Part shown: one piece after another, positions 33,801-48,800 of the stretch
Layout: every line of letters starts with the position of its first letter
How positions within the stretch are numbered: position 1 is the stretch's first letter
Source: Timema cristinae
Taxonomy: Eukaryota > Arthropoda > Insecta > Phasmatodea > Timematidae
NCBI GenBank assembly: GCA_039000515.1
Contig: JBCFYV010000001.1
Coordinates: 28,851,048-28,915,047 of the forward strand
Direction: 5' to 3'
DNA length: 64,000 nucleotides
Program-made: the position numbers and the translations under genes
Notes under the pieces: generated by a model
What the model saw: the letters and a program-made list of their open reading frames with translations, nothing else
Databases searched by the model: none
What the model was told of the DNA's origin: nothing

Positions 33801-36800
33801 ACCATGTTATATGGTTTTTTATATAAAATACAAAACAAACGTTCAGTATTAATAAATATGTTATGTACAGTATGAAATGACTTGACAGAATGCCTCTTGT
33901 CGAGGTCACAGAACATTATAATAAAGTAATGTAGGTTCAGTGTTACCAACTGTCATATAACAATTATCTTACACTAACAAATGTGTCAACATTAACATTA
34001 ACCCTCACATTGTTAATTCATATAAGCAGCTTATTTACCGCAATGATCTTTTCTTTAGTTCTTGAATTGCGAATCAATCTAATAAACCACATGCCATCTT
34101 GGTCAAAAATCCTTCAAGATAATACAGTTTGAGTGCGTAGACCCCTTGAGACATACACCTACCACTTGAGTTCAATTTGTATAATTTTGGTTTCGAAAAG
34201 TTGGAAAATACCAAACGATAAACTTGAAGGGGGAGGCACCCCGATGCCAAAGAATATACTCAAGAATATACCTTTTGGATTTGAGATTCAGAGCCAAGTA
34301 AAAGTGGATCTGACCCATCTCAAGTTATTATTAAAATTTATCTTAATTCGGGGTTGGGGGAACTGTTTAAAAGGCATATAACCCAAATGGGTAGTAATAT
34401 GCAGTGCTAAAATAATGGTTTAGAGATTAATTTATAATAGGTTTAAGAAAAATGGGCTAAGCTAAAATGTATATTTTTATTTCAGTAAGAGTGGCAAAAA
34501 AAGCACTGGAGGTGGGGGTGGTACAGGCTTTGTATACACAATCGGCACATTGACGCTTATCTTTGGTGGCGGAATCGCTTACGCCAAGTACGATCCAGAC
34601 TTTCGTGAATGGCTTGGGGAAAATGTGCCTTACTCAGACGAGTTTTTCAAGAGCATCTTTCAAGAAGAACAGAGTTATCAGCTGCAACTGGAAAATTTGT
34701 TGAAATCAATTAAAAGGAGGTAAACTTGACTTAATATTTTTTAAATATCAAATAGATTTAAAGACTAAGCCTTTCTTGTTAATGAAAAATAAAAAATTTA
34801 CAATAATTGTAGGCTACCTTTTTAAATTTTGGGTTGTTAAAATGTATTTTCTGTTTGTTTTGACAATTTAATGAATATAACACAGAGTTGTTTTCAACTT
34901 TACTTATTCATGACATGTTTTAGGTAGCGCCTAATTTTCTTAGTAATAGTAAATAAATTGAACTATCTAGCAATCTGACACCTTAGCTCAGTCGGTGGCA
35001 TATCTGTCTATTGAGCTAAGTGTCCCGAGTTCGATTTCTAGCATGGCCGAAAAATTTATCATTGGTGAAATGTGGGTTTACCCTTTCACAGTGATAAGTT
35101 AACGGCCGGAGACTGGATATTGTGCCTGCTCTAGTTTTAAGTTTGATTATAATTTATAAGGCATACCTATGAAGCTATAAATAAAATATATCTCTCAGAA
35201 TAAAAAACTAACTCGGGCCACAGGCTGGAAACAGTAATGGATGTAAGACAAAATTATATATTATTATATATTATTAATTAAATATTTTAATGGAAAGAGT
35301 CTTCTAAATAAAGAATACATGTTATAGTTTTGTTCAGAACTATCCCAGTGAAACTCTAAATACTATCTTGTCTTAATGAGACAACCTGTGATTAATTTCT
35401 AAATATACCTTGTTGGTCAGCTTAAAAATAATCTCACTAAGATAATACAATAACAATATAGCTTACTAAATCCTAAACTGACCCGCCATAGCCTGGAAAT
35501 AGTTGATGATTTGGAAGATAGTACAGGAAAGATGAATATAAAACATTAAAGGGAACAACCACTAGATGACTTTTACAATTAAAAGAAGAACATAGTTCAC
35601 ACTTAACATTGCTGCCATTGGACAAAGGGTTAACGGCTGCTGCTTGAAGAAAATCTGTTGAGTCCATCGACCAAGGTTTCATTCTACCGAAATTATAAGG
35701 AGTGAGTGTGAAACATGCAATGCAACTTTCTAAAAGAGAAAACTTTATATATGTTTTCTATACACCTTTCTTTTACCTTTTTCCAAATATGTGAAGTGAA
35801 ATTCCTCAAAAAGTAAATGTTATGTTGAAAATATTGTCTCTTAACAAATGCTTACTACAGGGTGTCAACCATCTGGTAAATCAAGGAAAACGGTAACTAG
35901 CCGAGAATTTGAAGTGATCTGGAAAAAACGGGAATAAGTGGGGAATTTGGTAAATTACAACAAAAATCTGGGAAAATGTGGTTTTACTCAAAATATGACA
36001 TATAATAATCATTAAAACAGCAAATAAAAATGTTATTCAAACTGTAGTTTTTTTTGTTTGTAGTTGTGTAATATATTTTATAATTCCTAGTAAACAATGT
36101 TAATACGAATTAAAAAAAGTGTTTATCAAATTATAAAAATTATTATTATTATTATTCACAAAAAGAATTAATAGGAAAATGAGAGCGGAGGTGGGGAAAT
36201 TAGAAGGATGTGACATACTTTTTAGTCGGAATTTTAGGAAATGATCAGGAAAAAGTCGGGAATTTCATTGGTTAAGTTGAGTAGACACCATGTTACTAGT
36301 AACTTCTTAAAAAAACAAATTGGTCCATAACTATGATAACTTTGAATGAAAATAAAGTCTTGTACATATTTTATGTGAGTTTATTTCTAATAAAAGTATT
36401 GTATATTTTTTCTCACAGGTTTCTAGAACTCATCTTTGGGGTTGATGAAGCGACACAGGAAGTTGAAGTTTCTAAAGACGTTTGTGATCCAATTGATGAA
36501 GATAAGAAAACAGATTTTATATGTAACTACATTTTGATATAATATTATTTTTATGTTGTTTTTAAAGGCTAATTTATTTATTCTTTAGTTTGTCCCTACT
36601 TGCATTGCATCTTATTACTCATCCGGGCAGATGGTATTTGGATGGTGAAGAATTTAGAGGAAATGGTATCCACATTTGTGCAGAAAGAAAAAGAGATTAA
36701 ACACTTAGGAAATATCTTAAGTAAACCTTGTCAGGATTTGAACTCAAACCTCCCAATCACTGGAAAACCATACTTTTATAGATTTACCCACCTATGTATG

Positions 36801-39800
36801 TGCAGGATTGGTTAAAAATCTGTAGTAATTAACCATTTAAATGGAGGGAAAATGTTAGTTTATATTATTATTTGGAATAAAAGTATATTTACCTAACTAT
36901 GATAATGTATGCAACTAATTGGTATAACCCAATTGTGATTTGCATCCATTGATAATGATTAAAATACTTATAATTAATTCTAAAGATATTTAAATGTAAT
37001 TACTTTAGATAGTATTCCTAAATTTAATTCACTACCTTTAAAATAATCATACTTTCATTTAAGTAAATTTAATTGATTAAAATACCTTATAGGAACTTGT
37101 ATCATATTAATAATAAAACACAAAATTTTTAAGATAAAGAAAAAAGTAGGCCTAATTGCTTCCTAATATATCAGTATTCAAATAAGAACATCTCTACCAC
37201 AATTGTGCAAAAATTTGGAAGTAAATCAATAAATAGGTTAAAATAGTTATGATACACTTTAATCACAGGAGTCCAGACAGAGTATTTTTTTTAAACTTTG
37301 TTTGAGTAACCATCTTTCCTCATTGTAGAATAGCATTGGTTCTGGCCCCGGCCCCATTTTTTCACTTTGATTTTAATTTGGCAGTCCTTCAAAAAAGTCT
37401 TGACATTGTTATTTCACATTTGGTACACATACCCAAGGCAAACTATTCCCCAAAATAACACTGCGGATATTCTCACACGCAATTTAGTTTGCCGGTCCCC
37501 TGAATGCCTAGTCATTAATTGAGAATCGACAAAGTGAGAACGTTACTGGATTTGTCCACAACTTTCATTCTTTTATAAAATCCACAATCGCACATAAACT
37601 TCAAACGTGAGAAGTTACCAAAATACTACTTAATATTATGGATGAAGGTACAGGTAGTTGGAGAGACAGCTGATACCGCTTTGTCCAGTGATAACAATGT
37701 ATAGGCTATCCAGTGTAGGGGTAGTGGTAACTGACAGCTTTCAAAAGTTACTTGCTCAACTCTAATACGTCTCCCTTTGCTAAACCACATAACCTGCGAT
37801 ACCATATTTTATCACTTTATGCACACACACATGGTTTTATCACTAGTGTTCAGCATGTTATTTAACTATGCAAAAGTGTATTTGACGTTATTAAATTTTG
37901 GCTATGAAAATAACAGTTTGGAAATTTCTTTTGGATGTAGTTTTTTTTTGTAGATTATTTAAAAATTATTTCATCATAATAGCTTGTAGAAGGTTCCCAT
38001 TACTTAAAAAACAAAGGTGGCGCACTTACGGAACTACATTAAAAGTTGATGACGTGTTAACAACTTAGTATTCATGCAATCTTATTTAAAAAAATTAAAC
38101 TTTATATTTTGACACTAGTCTTTTGTATCATGAATTTTTTTCTAAGTTATTAAAAACATCTATTTATGTTATACATTTTCATATATGGTTATAAATATAT
38201 AAAATGTGAACATAACACATTTTAATGCATCATTCATCACACCATTTATCTCGTGCTACCATAACCGCATAAGAAAATACATGCTATTTTTATTAATTAT
38301 TAATCATTTTAATAATTGATAATTTTACTAATCATTAAAAAGCCAACTATACACTATCCTCAGGGAAGTATTATTAGAAGCTTTTGATAGCACTTTTGTA
38401 ATAGCTCCGTCGGTAGAGTGTGTGTCTACTGAGTTAAGGGTCAGGGTTTGATTCCTGGCATGGCCGAAAATTTATCATTGATGAAATATGGTTCACCCTT
38501 TAACTTATTTTAAATTAATGGCTGGGAATTGGATGTTGGGCCAGTCCTAGTCTTATGTTAAATTTTAACGCTTTATGAAGCTTCGACAGACTAGCAAGCC
38601 TTTAGTGTAAAATATATGGCTGGTATAAAATAGAATAAAAAATGACCCAGCCCACAGGCTTGAAACAGTGATGAATGGATGTAAAAATTAATGATATGGC
38701 ATTAAAAGGAAAATAATTTACCACATAGGTTAACATTATTGACTTTCAACCAATGTTTGGTGACCTGGTGGTCTAGGGGTAAGGTGTCAGACTTCTATGC
38801 TGGCGTCCGGGGTTCAATCCTCGGTCCCGGCATAAATTTATCTGATTACCAAACCCTTCCTTCACCTCTGACAAGACATCTTGTGAATGTGAGGAATGCC
38901 AGGTCTCCACCGTGGTTCGGATTCCACGTTAAACTGTAGGTCCTCCATTTCATCTCACAATCACCCTACCATTTCACATTAGCGTAAGTGCGTATAACCC
39001 GAACGGGTAGTAAGACGCGGTGCTAATAATAATAAACCAATGTTTGCAAAAATATTTGTAAGTTATCTCAGTTGTCACCACTTCTACACTGAATAGTTTG
39101 TAAAGTGTGAACTGTGTTCTTCTTTTCATTGTCAAAGCTATATTGTGTTTGTTCCTTTTATCTGTTTCTCTCCCTTTTTGCTGGACTTTCTTCCATTATA
39201 TAACCAAACATAACCCACTTCAGTATCCAAATGGTATAAGGCGACATTCTCACTTTGGACTCGCCTGGTGATGAAGGAGAGATTGGGGTTTGAATCCATG
39301 TTGAGTCTACTGAGGGTGGTTTTTCCTAAATGGTTTCTCACTCACCTTCTACACAAATGCTGGTATATTACATCTAAATTGCTTCCTTACTCATCCCTGA
39401 CCCATTGGTGTAATAAGTACATAAGCGTATAACCCGAAGGGGTAGTAAGAAGTAGTACTAAAAAAAATTCTTTATAAATACATATATTTTGTCTGGAACA
39501 TAGGTGTTACCTGCATCAGTGGTGTAGTTGCCTAACACGATAGATTCATGTTGAGCTAGACTGCTGAGCACAGGGAGATCGAGGTTTGAATATCAGTAGG
39601 CTGAACTGGGTGCGGTTTTTCCTAAATAGTTTCCCACTCTCCCTCCACGCAAATGCGGGTTCACTTCCTACAAATGCAACCTCCCAATTCCTAATTTATT
39701 AGTTTAATTAGTACTTATGTGTATAGCCCGAACAGGTAGTAAGACACGATGGAAAAAAATAAATAAAAACATAGGTGTTGTATGGTTAATTTAAGTCTAC

Positions 39801-42800
39801 AGCCTTGGGACTCAAATGACTGATCAAAATTTCGTCTGGCACTGTTTTTACTTAACATTTTGTTTTTTCTAATTCCTTTGTGGTGTTGTATAACCGCTGT
39901 ACTTAACAACCTTACAGTCTTGTTGTTTGATTTGAACATAACAATTTAACTTGACCATTGTGTTGCTAACACGTTCGCTTTTAGCCCCAAGATCTGCCTT
40001 TGCAAGTCTTGCTGATAAGGAATCTGAAGTTCCCGAAACTAATTGGACTGAAATTCGTGTGTCTGATACTAAACAACCTGATGAGATTGAAATAGGTAAG
40101 ATTTTGTTTAACAAATAAATAACACCCTATATTTAGTTTTGCTAGAAATGTATTTTTCCTATCACTAAATTCAGATACATTAGTAAAATTGATTAAAATC
40201 AACTATACAAATATTATTTTAGCGATGTAGGTATATTAAAAACATAGCTTGATCTTTATAAATGTCTTTTATTAAAAGTTGTCCAACACCTTAGCTCATT
40301 CGGTAGCGTGGTTTGTCTACTGAGCTAAGGGTCCCGGGCTCGATTCCTGTCACGGTCTAAAGATTTATCAAATTAACGACCAAGGATTGGGTGTTCGGTC
40401 TGTTCTAGATTTAAGTTAGTTTATAAATCGTGTGCTGATATGGTAAGTTAGTTTAGAAAGTTCACGTTAATACCTCAAATAAATACATAGATTTATTGAA
40501 AATTAATTTGATGAAAATTTTAAACATTGGCTCTTCATATTGATATGGTATATAAAACAAGTATTTTTTTCCAGAAAACTTGGTTACAAATACTTAAATA
40601 TTGAACTTTTTTGTCTAGTTTATTCTAATTTTTTTATTAGATAACGTTATCGCAAACATTTAAATCATTTTCACATATTTTAATATAGATGAATTATTTC
40701 AAAATAATTACCAATAAATTTATGAAAATAGTGCAAATAAACAGATTAATCTTATGTAGATAATAGTAAAGATAGTTCCTTATTACCTACTAAACCATAT
40801 TACATTATATTTAATTTCGTTGATACTTTTTTTTTTATAAATTACTTGAAGAAATAATGAAAATGACCTGCGATTGCTTAAACAGTTGAATTTATTTTAC
40901 TTTGGCTAAGTCTAAAAGAAGTGTTGTGTGATTAGGCAAAGTAGATGTTATTACTTTTTAACATTTAACACCAATTTTGTTAACTTAACTTTTTGAGTGA
41001 CACTGTCTTTAGTATGTTTTGTTTAAACTTTCTAGTACCACGATGATTAATAAAATGGTATATTTTCAGTTCAATCTGATAAACCGGTGGTTGAAAACGT
41101 AGCGGATGCAAATTCACTCCCCGAAACTCATCCTAAAAAGTTGGCTATACTCGAAGAGAAAATTGTGGGAGCTGCTGCAAATGCGGTGGAAGCCTTTGAT
41201 AGGGCGACATGCTTTTTAGAAGGTAAAATATTATAATATTTAGTCATAAGTATTGATTAGAGGTGTGTAGTATAGGGATGTGACTAAGAAAGAAAAGTTT
41301 TAATTCATTTCTATTATCTGAAGAATAGTATCAATACTTTTTTCTAGCATCGGAAAAATGGTATTGATACTTGGACTTATTTAACGAACTTTCGAGAGTC
41401 TAATGCAATAGAGTAAGCAAGTAATATGTTATTATTTCTATGTATTTACAATTTTCCCTTCCTTCATATGGTGTTTGCTAAACATATTTTATGGTTTAAA
41501 TTAGGAGGGGTAACCTACAAACACACTTATCTAATTGAAGCTTGAGTAAACTTTTAATCATTTGACCTGAATACTTACCTGTAGTAATGAAAGTTTGTGT
41601 TTATAAATGTGTTTTTGTGTTTTAAGGGTTTTTATCTAGCGATGGGATGCTCAAATCCTCAAATTCTTTTGAGCCGATCTTTTTCGAGAAATTTTAGAAC
41701 TGTAAAAATCTAAAAAAAAAAGTATCTCTTATAAAGAACTTAATTTAAAATAACAATTTTAAGCAACCATTAAAAGGAATCTGATAGCCAATTGTTCTCT
41801 TTGTTGTTTAAATTACCTAATAGATCCGATGAACAAAGTATCATTTTTCGATGGCACCAAGCCCTAAACAACACTTTTTAAAATTCAATTTGAAAAATTT
41901 TCACTTTAATAAAAATGGTACATTTTTAAATATTGGAGAATTAGAAATAGAATTTTAGACTCTTAAAGAAAATGTAAGCTTTGGATTCGAGAAATATATG
42001 ATTTGACCCATTTCTAAGTTTTATTGAAACAATTTCTACTTCAGCATAACTTAGGTAAATGTGATAGCTATCCCTCCTAATTTAAATCATGATTTAGCAT
42101 AGTGCTCTATTCCAAATAAGAAAAAAAAGAGCTTTGTCATATTTTATATCCCCACCTTTAGAGTTCCGTTCTTTACAATATCCATATATTTGGCAATAAA
42201 TATTTTCTTTATAAAACAACCTCTAAATGCTTTCTTTGATGGCTTTGAAAATATCTCGGTTTTGACTGCATTTCGAATTTATTTTCTTTCATAGCCATTA
42301 TAGCCATTCAGAGCTGTTATTTAAATTACAAACTAATATTGTTTGAAAAAAATTTATCTAAAATCATTGAATTGCTTCTTTTGAAAATGATAAAAGATTT
42401 TTTAGCTTGGGTTGAAAATTACATATAAATATCACCAATGTATTTTTTCTTCACTCTTAAAAACAATTACTAACAAAAAATATTGCATTATATTTGGAAG
42501 AAGGTACAGGAAAGGTGGATAGAAACATATAAAAGTGACAAATACAATATGGCCTTTACATTGAAAAGAACAACACAGTTCACACTTTACATTGCTGCCA
42601 TTGGACAAAGAGGTAATGGTTGCCTCTTAAAGAAAATGATCATCACCGCCCAATCCCCCGACCTAGGTTTCATTCTATCGGAACTCATCAGGGAGGAGTG
42701 TTAAACGCGCAATGCAATTTCCTAAAAGAGGAAACCAAAAAAACACAAAAGGGAGGAAATGGAAAATTGTAAAGAATTATAGGACCATAGATGGGAACAA

Positions 42801-45800
42801 GTAAAAGTTACAACATAAAGGACAAACACAGGAAAAGGACATAGGATTCGAATATATAATATTAAAATAAAATTCAAATTTCTAGTTGTCCTCTAGAATA
42901 TTTCCTAAGTGATTTTAGTGCATAAATCTATAAATATTAAGGGTGTACCGATGCGGAATACAATTAATTGTTATTGGGCGATTATTAGTGAATCAGCAAT
43001 TAATCATAACTGGTGATTATTATACTGATTAATCCTTCTTTAAGTAAAATTTAAAGCAACATTTTCTATGTATGAGTTTAGTGATCAAAATCGCAAAAAA
43101 AACAAAAAAACACCACTTATATACACACTGCATCGAGTTGTGGGCTATGCACATAACCAGATAAAGAAATAAGTTCATATCATTGATAAAACTAACAATA
43201 TAGTTCCAACTTTTGCCGGTTATGTAAAAATTAATCACTGGTTAGGTGGCTATGCAACGATTAATCAAATATTAAGATTATCAAAGCTTTAACTGTTGAT
43301 TTTTAAATAAAATCTTTTTGTATTAATTACCTTAACTGTTATCTTTCTCTTAAGCACATTTCCCAATAGTTATTAATAAATAATCAATAATTGGGACTAA
43401 ACGGTGTGAATTATCGTAGCATGAACAATTATTTTAAACAATCAGTAATCGGTATCAGTAATTGGTTTTACTGAATCGGTACAACTGTGATAAATATCAA
43501 CAATATATTATTTATTCACTCTTTAAAACATTTACTATTAACAAAAACTATTCAAATTTCTATTTGGCTTCTGGAATATAGTTTGGGTTAGCTTCAAATT
43601 GAAAAAGTGGATTTTGCTTACCTCTAATCCTTGTCCAATGACACCTGTGTAAATGGCCAATCTATGCTTTTAATCTAATTGAGAATGTCATTTTGTCCAT
43701 CTTATTGTTCCTAATTTCTCTCTGACCACTTCTAAATATGAATTAAGATTTTTGGTAATAGCATAACTTTTAAGATAAAATTTCATTGTTTTATAATGTG
43801 TTTCTAGATTACAACAATGACATTTTCAAAATCGTAGAAACTTCTGTAGAAAAGTTGGATTCAGACACTTGGGCTACCTTAAAACTTAAAACAGAAAACA
43901 GAGATAAGTTCTTGAAGGATGCTGAAGAAAAGGCAAACGAAGCAATGTAAGTATTAAAAGCATATTTTTTCTCTGTGTTTATAATTTTGAATAGGATTCT
44001 CTTGTCGATTCCTTAGCTCAGTTGCTACTGGGTCTTCCTCTTGAGTTAAGGGTCCATGGCCGAACAATTTATAGGGGCATAATTGGGTAAATGTGGGCTT
44101 CTTGTTTCACATTTATTTATAAACCACCAGGTGTTAGGTGTTGTCCTTAGCTCAGTCATTAGCATGTTTGTCTACTGAGCTACAGGTCCCGGGTTCGATT
44201 CCCGGCATGGCCGAAACATTTATCATTGGTGAAATGTGGGTTTACCCTTTCACAGTGATAAATATACTTATATGTTAGGGATGAAAGTTTAAATTTTGAG
44301 AAAATATACCTGCATATGCGGGAAGGTAGAGGCAAAAACCATTAAAGAAAAACAACCCTTAGTACATTCGACCGGGATTCAAACCCTGATCTTACAGTCA
44401 TTGACAGTCCAGTCTATTGTGAAAGTGATGCTTAGTCCATGTGACCACCGAAGTAGATATCATGTGAAATGAAGATAAGAAAGGGGTGTAAAATCTACTA
44501 AAGATTATTATTAGGGCTGTTACAATTTATTGATATGATATAACCCATATTATTTGTTTGATACTAAATAGGATCCATTTGAACAAGATGAAAGCTCTTC
44601 TTAAAGACGATTCGTTGGACGCCCCAGAGGCTGCCCTTAGAGCTGCCCGCCACAACGTTGATAGAATCATGGCCAATGTCGAGAAAGCCGCCAACAAGCT
44701 AGAAACCGAGAGGAAAAAGTCCAGGATTGTTGACAAGTATTGGAAGATGGTGGAGGAATCTAGGAAACATTTCAGGGTGAGGCAGCAAGCTGGGAGTTTC
44801 AACGCATATTACAGCAATGTTTAGTTTAACATAATCATTCTCTGGGGGCGTACTATCAAATACCTTCTTAATTTATTAAGATCAGCGATGAGCAAGGGTG
44901 CGGAATATGTCCGAACGCTGTGAACGAGGTTGGGGGGAAATTAAAGCAGTCCTGGGGAAATTTGTGGCAGGGAAAAGTCCAATAATTTTGTTGACGTTTG
45001 TTGTCCATTCTGGTTCTGATATGGTAGTTTCATTTTTATGAAAAACTAAGGCTAATGACGCGCAACACCTATCACTATCAGTATGTGCCATAGTGAGGCA
45101 GTGTCTGTGTAAGCACAAAGAGTTGCGGTGTCTAGGGGCTAAGATAATGTGTCAAGAGTTCTAGATAAGAAGTCATAGGTTGAGATAAAGGGCAAAGGAA
45201 AGGAAAATCTAATAATTTAACCTGTCTAAAGGCGTGATTGAGTGATGAGTCATCAGTCACCTACCCTACCGCGGGTATTTGGTAGCTATGGTGGGCAGGC
45301 GGTGGAGAGTAGGGAAGGGTGAGTGATATTTGGTTTTAGTTTGAATCCATTCACATGTTATATCGTGGCCTAATTACACGGCAATGTGAGGCAAGTTTAT
45401 TTAAACTCATGACATTTGTATTGTAATAATTGTGTAGCCATGGAATTGTTTTTAGTGGACCTATTAAGGTTTGTACATTGTACATTAGATAAATGTTTAT
45501 AAAAAATTAGATGGTTTAGTGAAACAAATGTTTATTATGTTGACTTTTAAGACTAAACAAGATGTCAACTGTGCTTATTGTGAATGGTGTGGCAGACGTG
45601 ATAAACTTGGATATCACGTATCTAATAAACATCCCCAAGAAAAATCTAGAAGTAAGGATCAAGGGAGTATTGCAAGTTTTGTAAAACTTAAATTATGTGA
45701 TCAGGAAAAACTCATGGTCGTAATAGCAATAGTATTTCCCATATGTGGTTGATAGTGATAGACCTTGCAGTAGTGGCGAGTCTACGAAAAAACGGAAAGT

Positions 45801-48800
45801 CTATGAAAATCAACAATTAAACCAAGGCCTTCTGGAATTACACATTGCCTCTTACTCTCAAGATGTAAAATTAAATATTGGTAATGGTAAGCCTACTGGT
45901 ATCAATGAACAATTTATAAAAATATATACTGCACACAAGGAAATGGAAAGGCTGCCATTTCTGGAAGAAAAATAAATTTTTTTTAGGTAGATACTATAAA
46001 AATAATTATGATTAAAAATATATTTAAATTTGAATTTTCCAAAATATATAGTAGGTAATAATTCTTATTCCCTTCAACCTTTATAAAATATTCAATGTTT
46101 TATTTTGAGTACTATGGTTTTCAGGTAAATTTTTTATGAAAATGTTATGTTCTGGGGAATATTGGATCTCTGAACATATTCTGCACCACTGGCGAGGAGA
46201 TCCTCAGACCCTTAAATTTCTTGAATCATTAAGAATATTTAAGATTCAAGGATTCGAGAACATATTAGATTAGTTATTCAAATAAAATAAAAATGTATAT
46301 TTTTAATAATTTTTTCTCTCCATAGTATCTTAATTTAACACTAAAATGAATGCATTTTAGAAAAAAAAAATTAATATTTAATCATATTTCTATTTCCTAT
46401 TATTATGTTATAGTCCTATTTCCTCTTATGTTAATTTTTTTTACAAGATTATTATTTGGATTCAAGATTTGGAATTCAAAGGTAAAATGATTCAGATTTG
46501 TAAAATAAGGGATTCGATCCATCTTTAATAATAGTCAAAGTATCTATTGTACAAATGAATGAATTGTTTCCCTCTAATATATTGTTTATTAAGTTTAAGT
46601 TTGTAATACTATTCCTTGATACTCTAGATCAGGAATATAATAATAATTAGCACCGCATCTTATTACCCATTCGGGTTATACACTAGTATTAATTACACTA
46701 ATGGGGAGGGTTGAATATAGAGGAAATGAACCCACATTTGCAAAGAGGGAGATTGGAAAACCATTTAGGTTAAACCGCCTTCCTGTTCGCCCGAGCGAGA
46801 TTCAAAACCTTGTCTCCTGGTCCTTGGCAGTCTAGCTCAACACAAAACTTGTGCATTAGCTAACTACACCACCGAGGCAATTGGTCAATTATGTATAGTA
46901 TTTTCATTGTTAATAACTTATACATTCTCAAATGATATTTATTTCAATATTTAAGATAAAATTAATATTTGTAAAGCGTAGTGTTAGAAAATTAATAACT
47001 CTCAACAATCTCTTTCTGTGTTTGACGCGCTGTCTTAATTGGAAAATCTTACCATAGGTACATGATGCGAGATTATTTCTTGATGGGACATGCAGACTTC
47101 CATTGCCAAAAGATTCCCCACTCCTGCCTTAGTTTCTTACTAGTATTGGGATAATCAATCTAAATATATTAGGTTTTAGCACCACATTTCTTTGAGCTCA
47201 ATTTTAAATTAAAAGCTTTGCATCCAAATGATATGGCAATATTAAGGATTGGGTAATGTTTCACTGTGGCTACTATTTTTTTTAGCACCGCGTCTTACTA
47301 CCAGTTTGGGTCATATGTTTATGTACTAATAATACTAATGATGTTAGGGATTAGGAAGCCTATATTTAGATGAATTGTACCCACATCTACATGGAAGAGA
47401 AATGGAACACCATTTTGGAAAAAAATACCTTCAATAGATCCGACCGAGATTCAAACCTCAATTTCCCTGTCATCAGCTGTATATTCCATTGCGAAAGTAG
47501 TGCGTTAGCTGGCTATTAATAGTTATTTGCTATTTTGCTTTACTACCGGCTAATTTTAAATGTATTCAACTTGATCTTTACGCACTACTGATAATGCACA
47601 GATCAAACTTAGCTGGTTTGTTTCACTTTTTTTTTACTACATACACTTTTTAAGTTTTTCTAATCAGGCTACATTATATTCACAAATATAATTTTTTATT
47701 GTGAGGCTGGATGAATGTAAAAGAGTAGAAATTGAAGGTTATAGGGGAAAAGAGGAGAAAGTCACATTAAACACATTTTCTAGTACTACATTTTTTTTAC
47801 CTCAAACTCCATAAGGACTCCAGCAAATACTCATTTAAAATAAATAAATATAATATAATTTAAGCATAATCTTTAATGCATAAGATAAGTCTCATGATTG
47901 TGTAACACATGGAAGCACTAACTCAATTTTAGTTACTATTTGACTTTCCTGCTTTCCCCCCTGTGCCCTTTAAATTGTAAATGTTGAGGAAACATAGTTG
48001 ATAAACCAAAGTTTAAATTTTAAGAATTAGTAATGACAAAAACAGAAATTGTTACATATCTTATATTGATTATATTTTATCGACCTCACACACACTTTTA
48101 AGAGCCGATCTCACAAAGGATTATCCATTTTAAACGGATAAAAATAAAAAATAAAATAAAAATAAACTAACAAGTGTAAATTTAACTACGAAAGCCCACC
48201 TAGGGATATAGGAAAAATGTGGTACACTCATCTACAAACCACCCACAGAAGACCCAATTGAAGATCACAACTCATGGATTAAAGAGTTCCTACAACGTGA
48301 AGGCTCCCTAGAGAATCTCACTACTAACTCATTTCAACTTATTTTTCCACAAAACTCTCAAACTCCCATGCTTTATCTCCTACCTCAAATCCACAAAGAA
48401 ATATACCTCCGCCTGGTTGTCCGATTGAACCTGGTTGTGGCTTTCCAACTGAGCTGAGAAAATTTCATCACTGGTTGATTCACACCTACAGCCCTTTCTA
48501 AAACAACTTCCCTCATTTATAAAGGGTACAAAACACTTCTGGGACAACTGGGACAAAATTCTCAGAATTAAAAACCTTCCAACTAACTGTTTTCTGGTCA
48601 CTATTGATGTCAAGGCACTGTACACTAACATCCACCTAACTGTTTTCTGGTCATTATTGATGTCAAGGCACTGTACACTAACATCCACCTAACTGTTTTC
48701 TGGTCATTATTGATGTCAAGGCACTGTACACTAACATCCACCTAATGGTTTTCTGGTCCCTAATATCATCACGGCCTGTACACTAATAACCACCTAACTG

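Larger units (their letters stand above)
29359..33973 (-). mobile_element. Ty3/gypsy LTR retrotransposon, structurally complete, coding region decayed
   Basis: Two similar LTRs (29359-29524 and 33805-33973, TG...CA ends) flank about 4.3 kb on the minus strand. The flanks are CAAAC and CTAAC (4 of 5 match). A primer-binding site TGGTGTCAGAAGTC abuts the 5' LTR (33804 downward), and a purine tract AAAGGGGAGA abuts the 3' LTR (29525-29534). Remnants occur in Ty3 order: gag, zinc knuckle, protease DTGA, reverse transcriptase, RNase H, integrase. Frames are broken by stops and shifts, so it is inactive. It lies in MIC60 intron 2, antisense to the gene. Confidence 0.93.

Noticed and set aside
34718..34723. 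Apparent stop (TAA) ending MIC60 after residue KSIKRR
   Set aside because: GTAAAC is a usable donor, and splicing there gives the exact phase for exon 4 and the rest of MIC60.
38739..39031. Open frame of 66 codons over 38739-38939, nearly identical to one at 54831-55031
   Set aside because: Both lie in family A SINE copies; the similarity is due to the repeat, not to a gene family.
42483..42704. 73-codon frame resembling a small gene
   Set aside because: It lies in a dispersed repeat also present at 35500-35722, where the frame is not kept.
44558..44824. MIC60 exon 8 read as an 88-codon independent gene
   Set aside because: Homology stops at the GTGAGG donor (44777), upstream and downstream exons match in phase, and the extra residues are intron translation.
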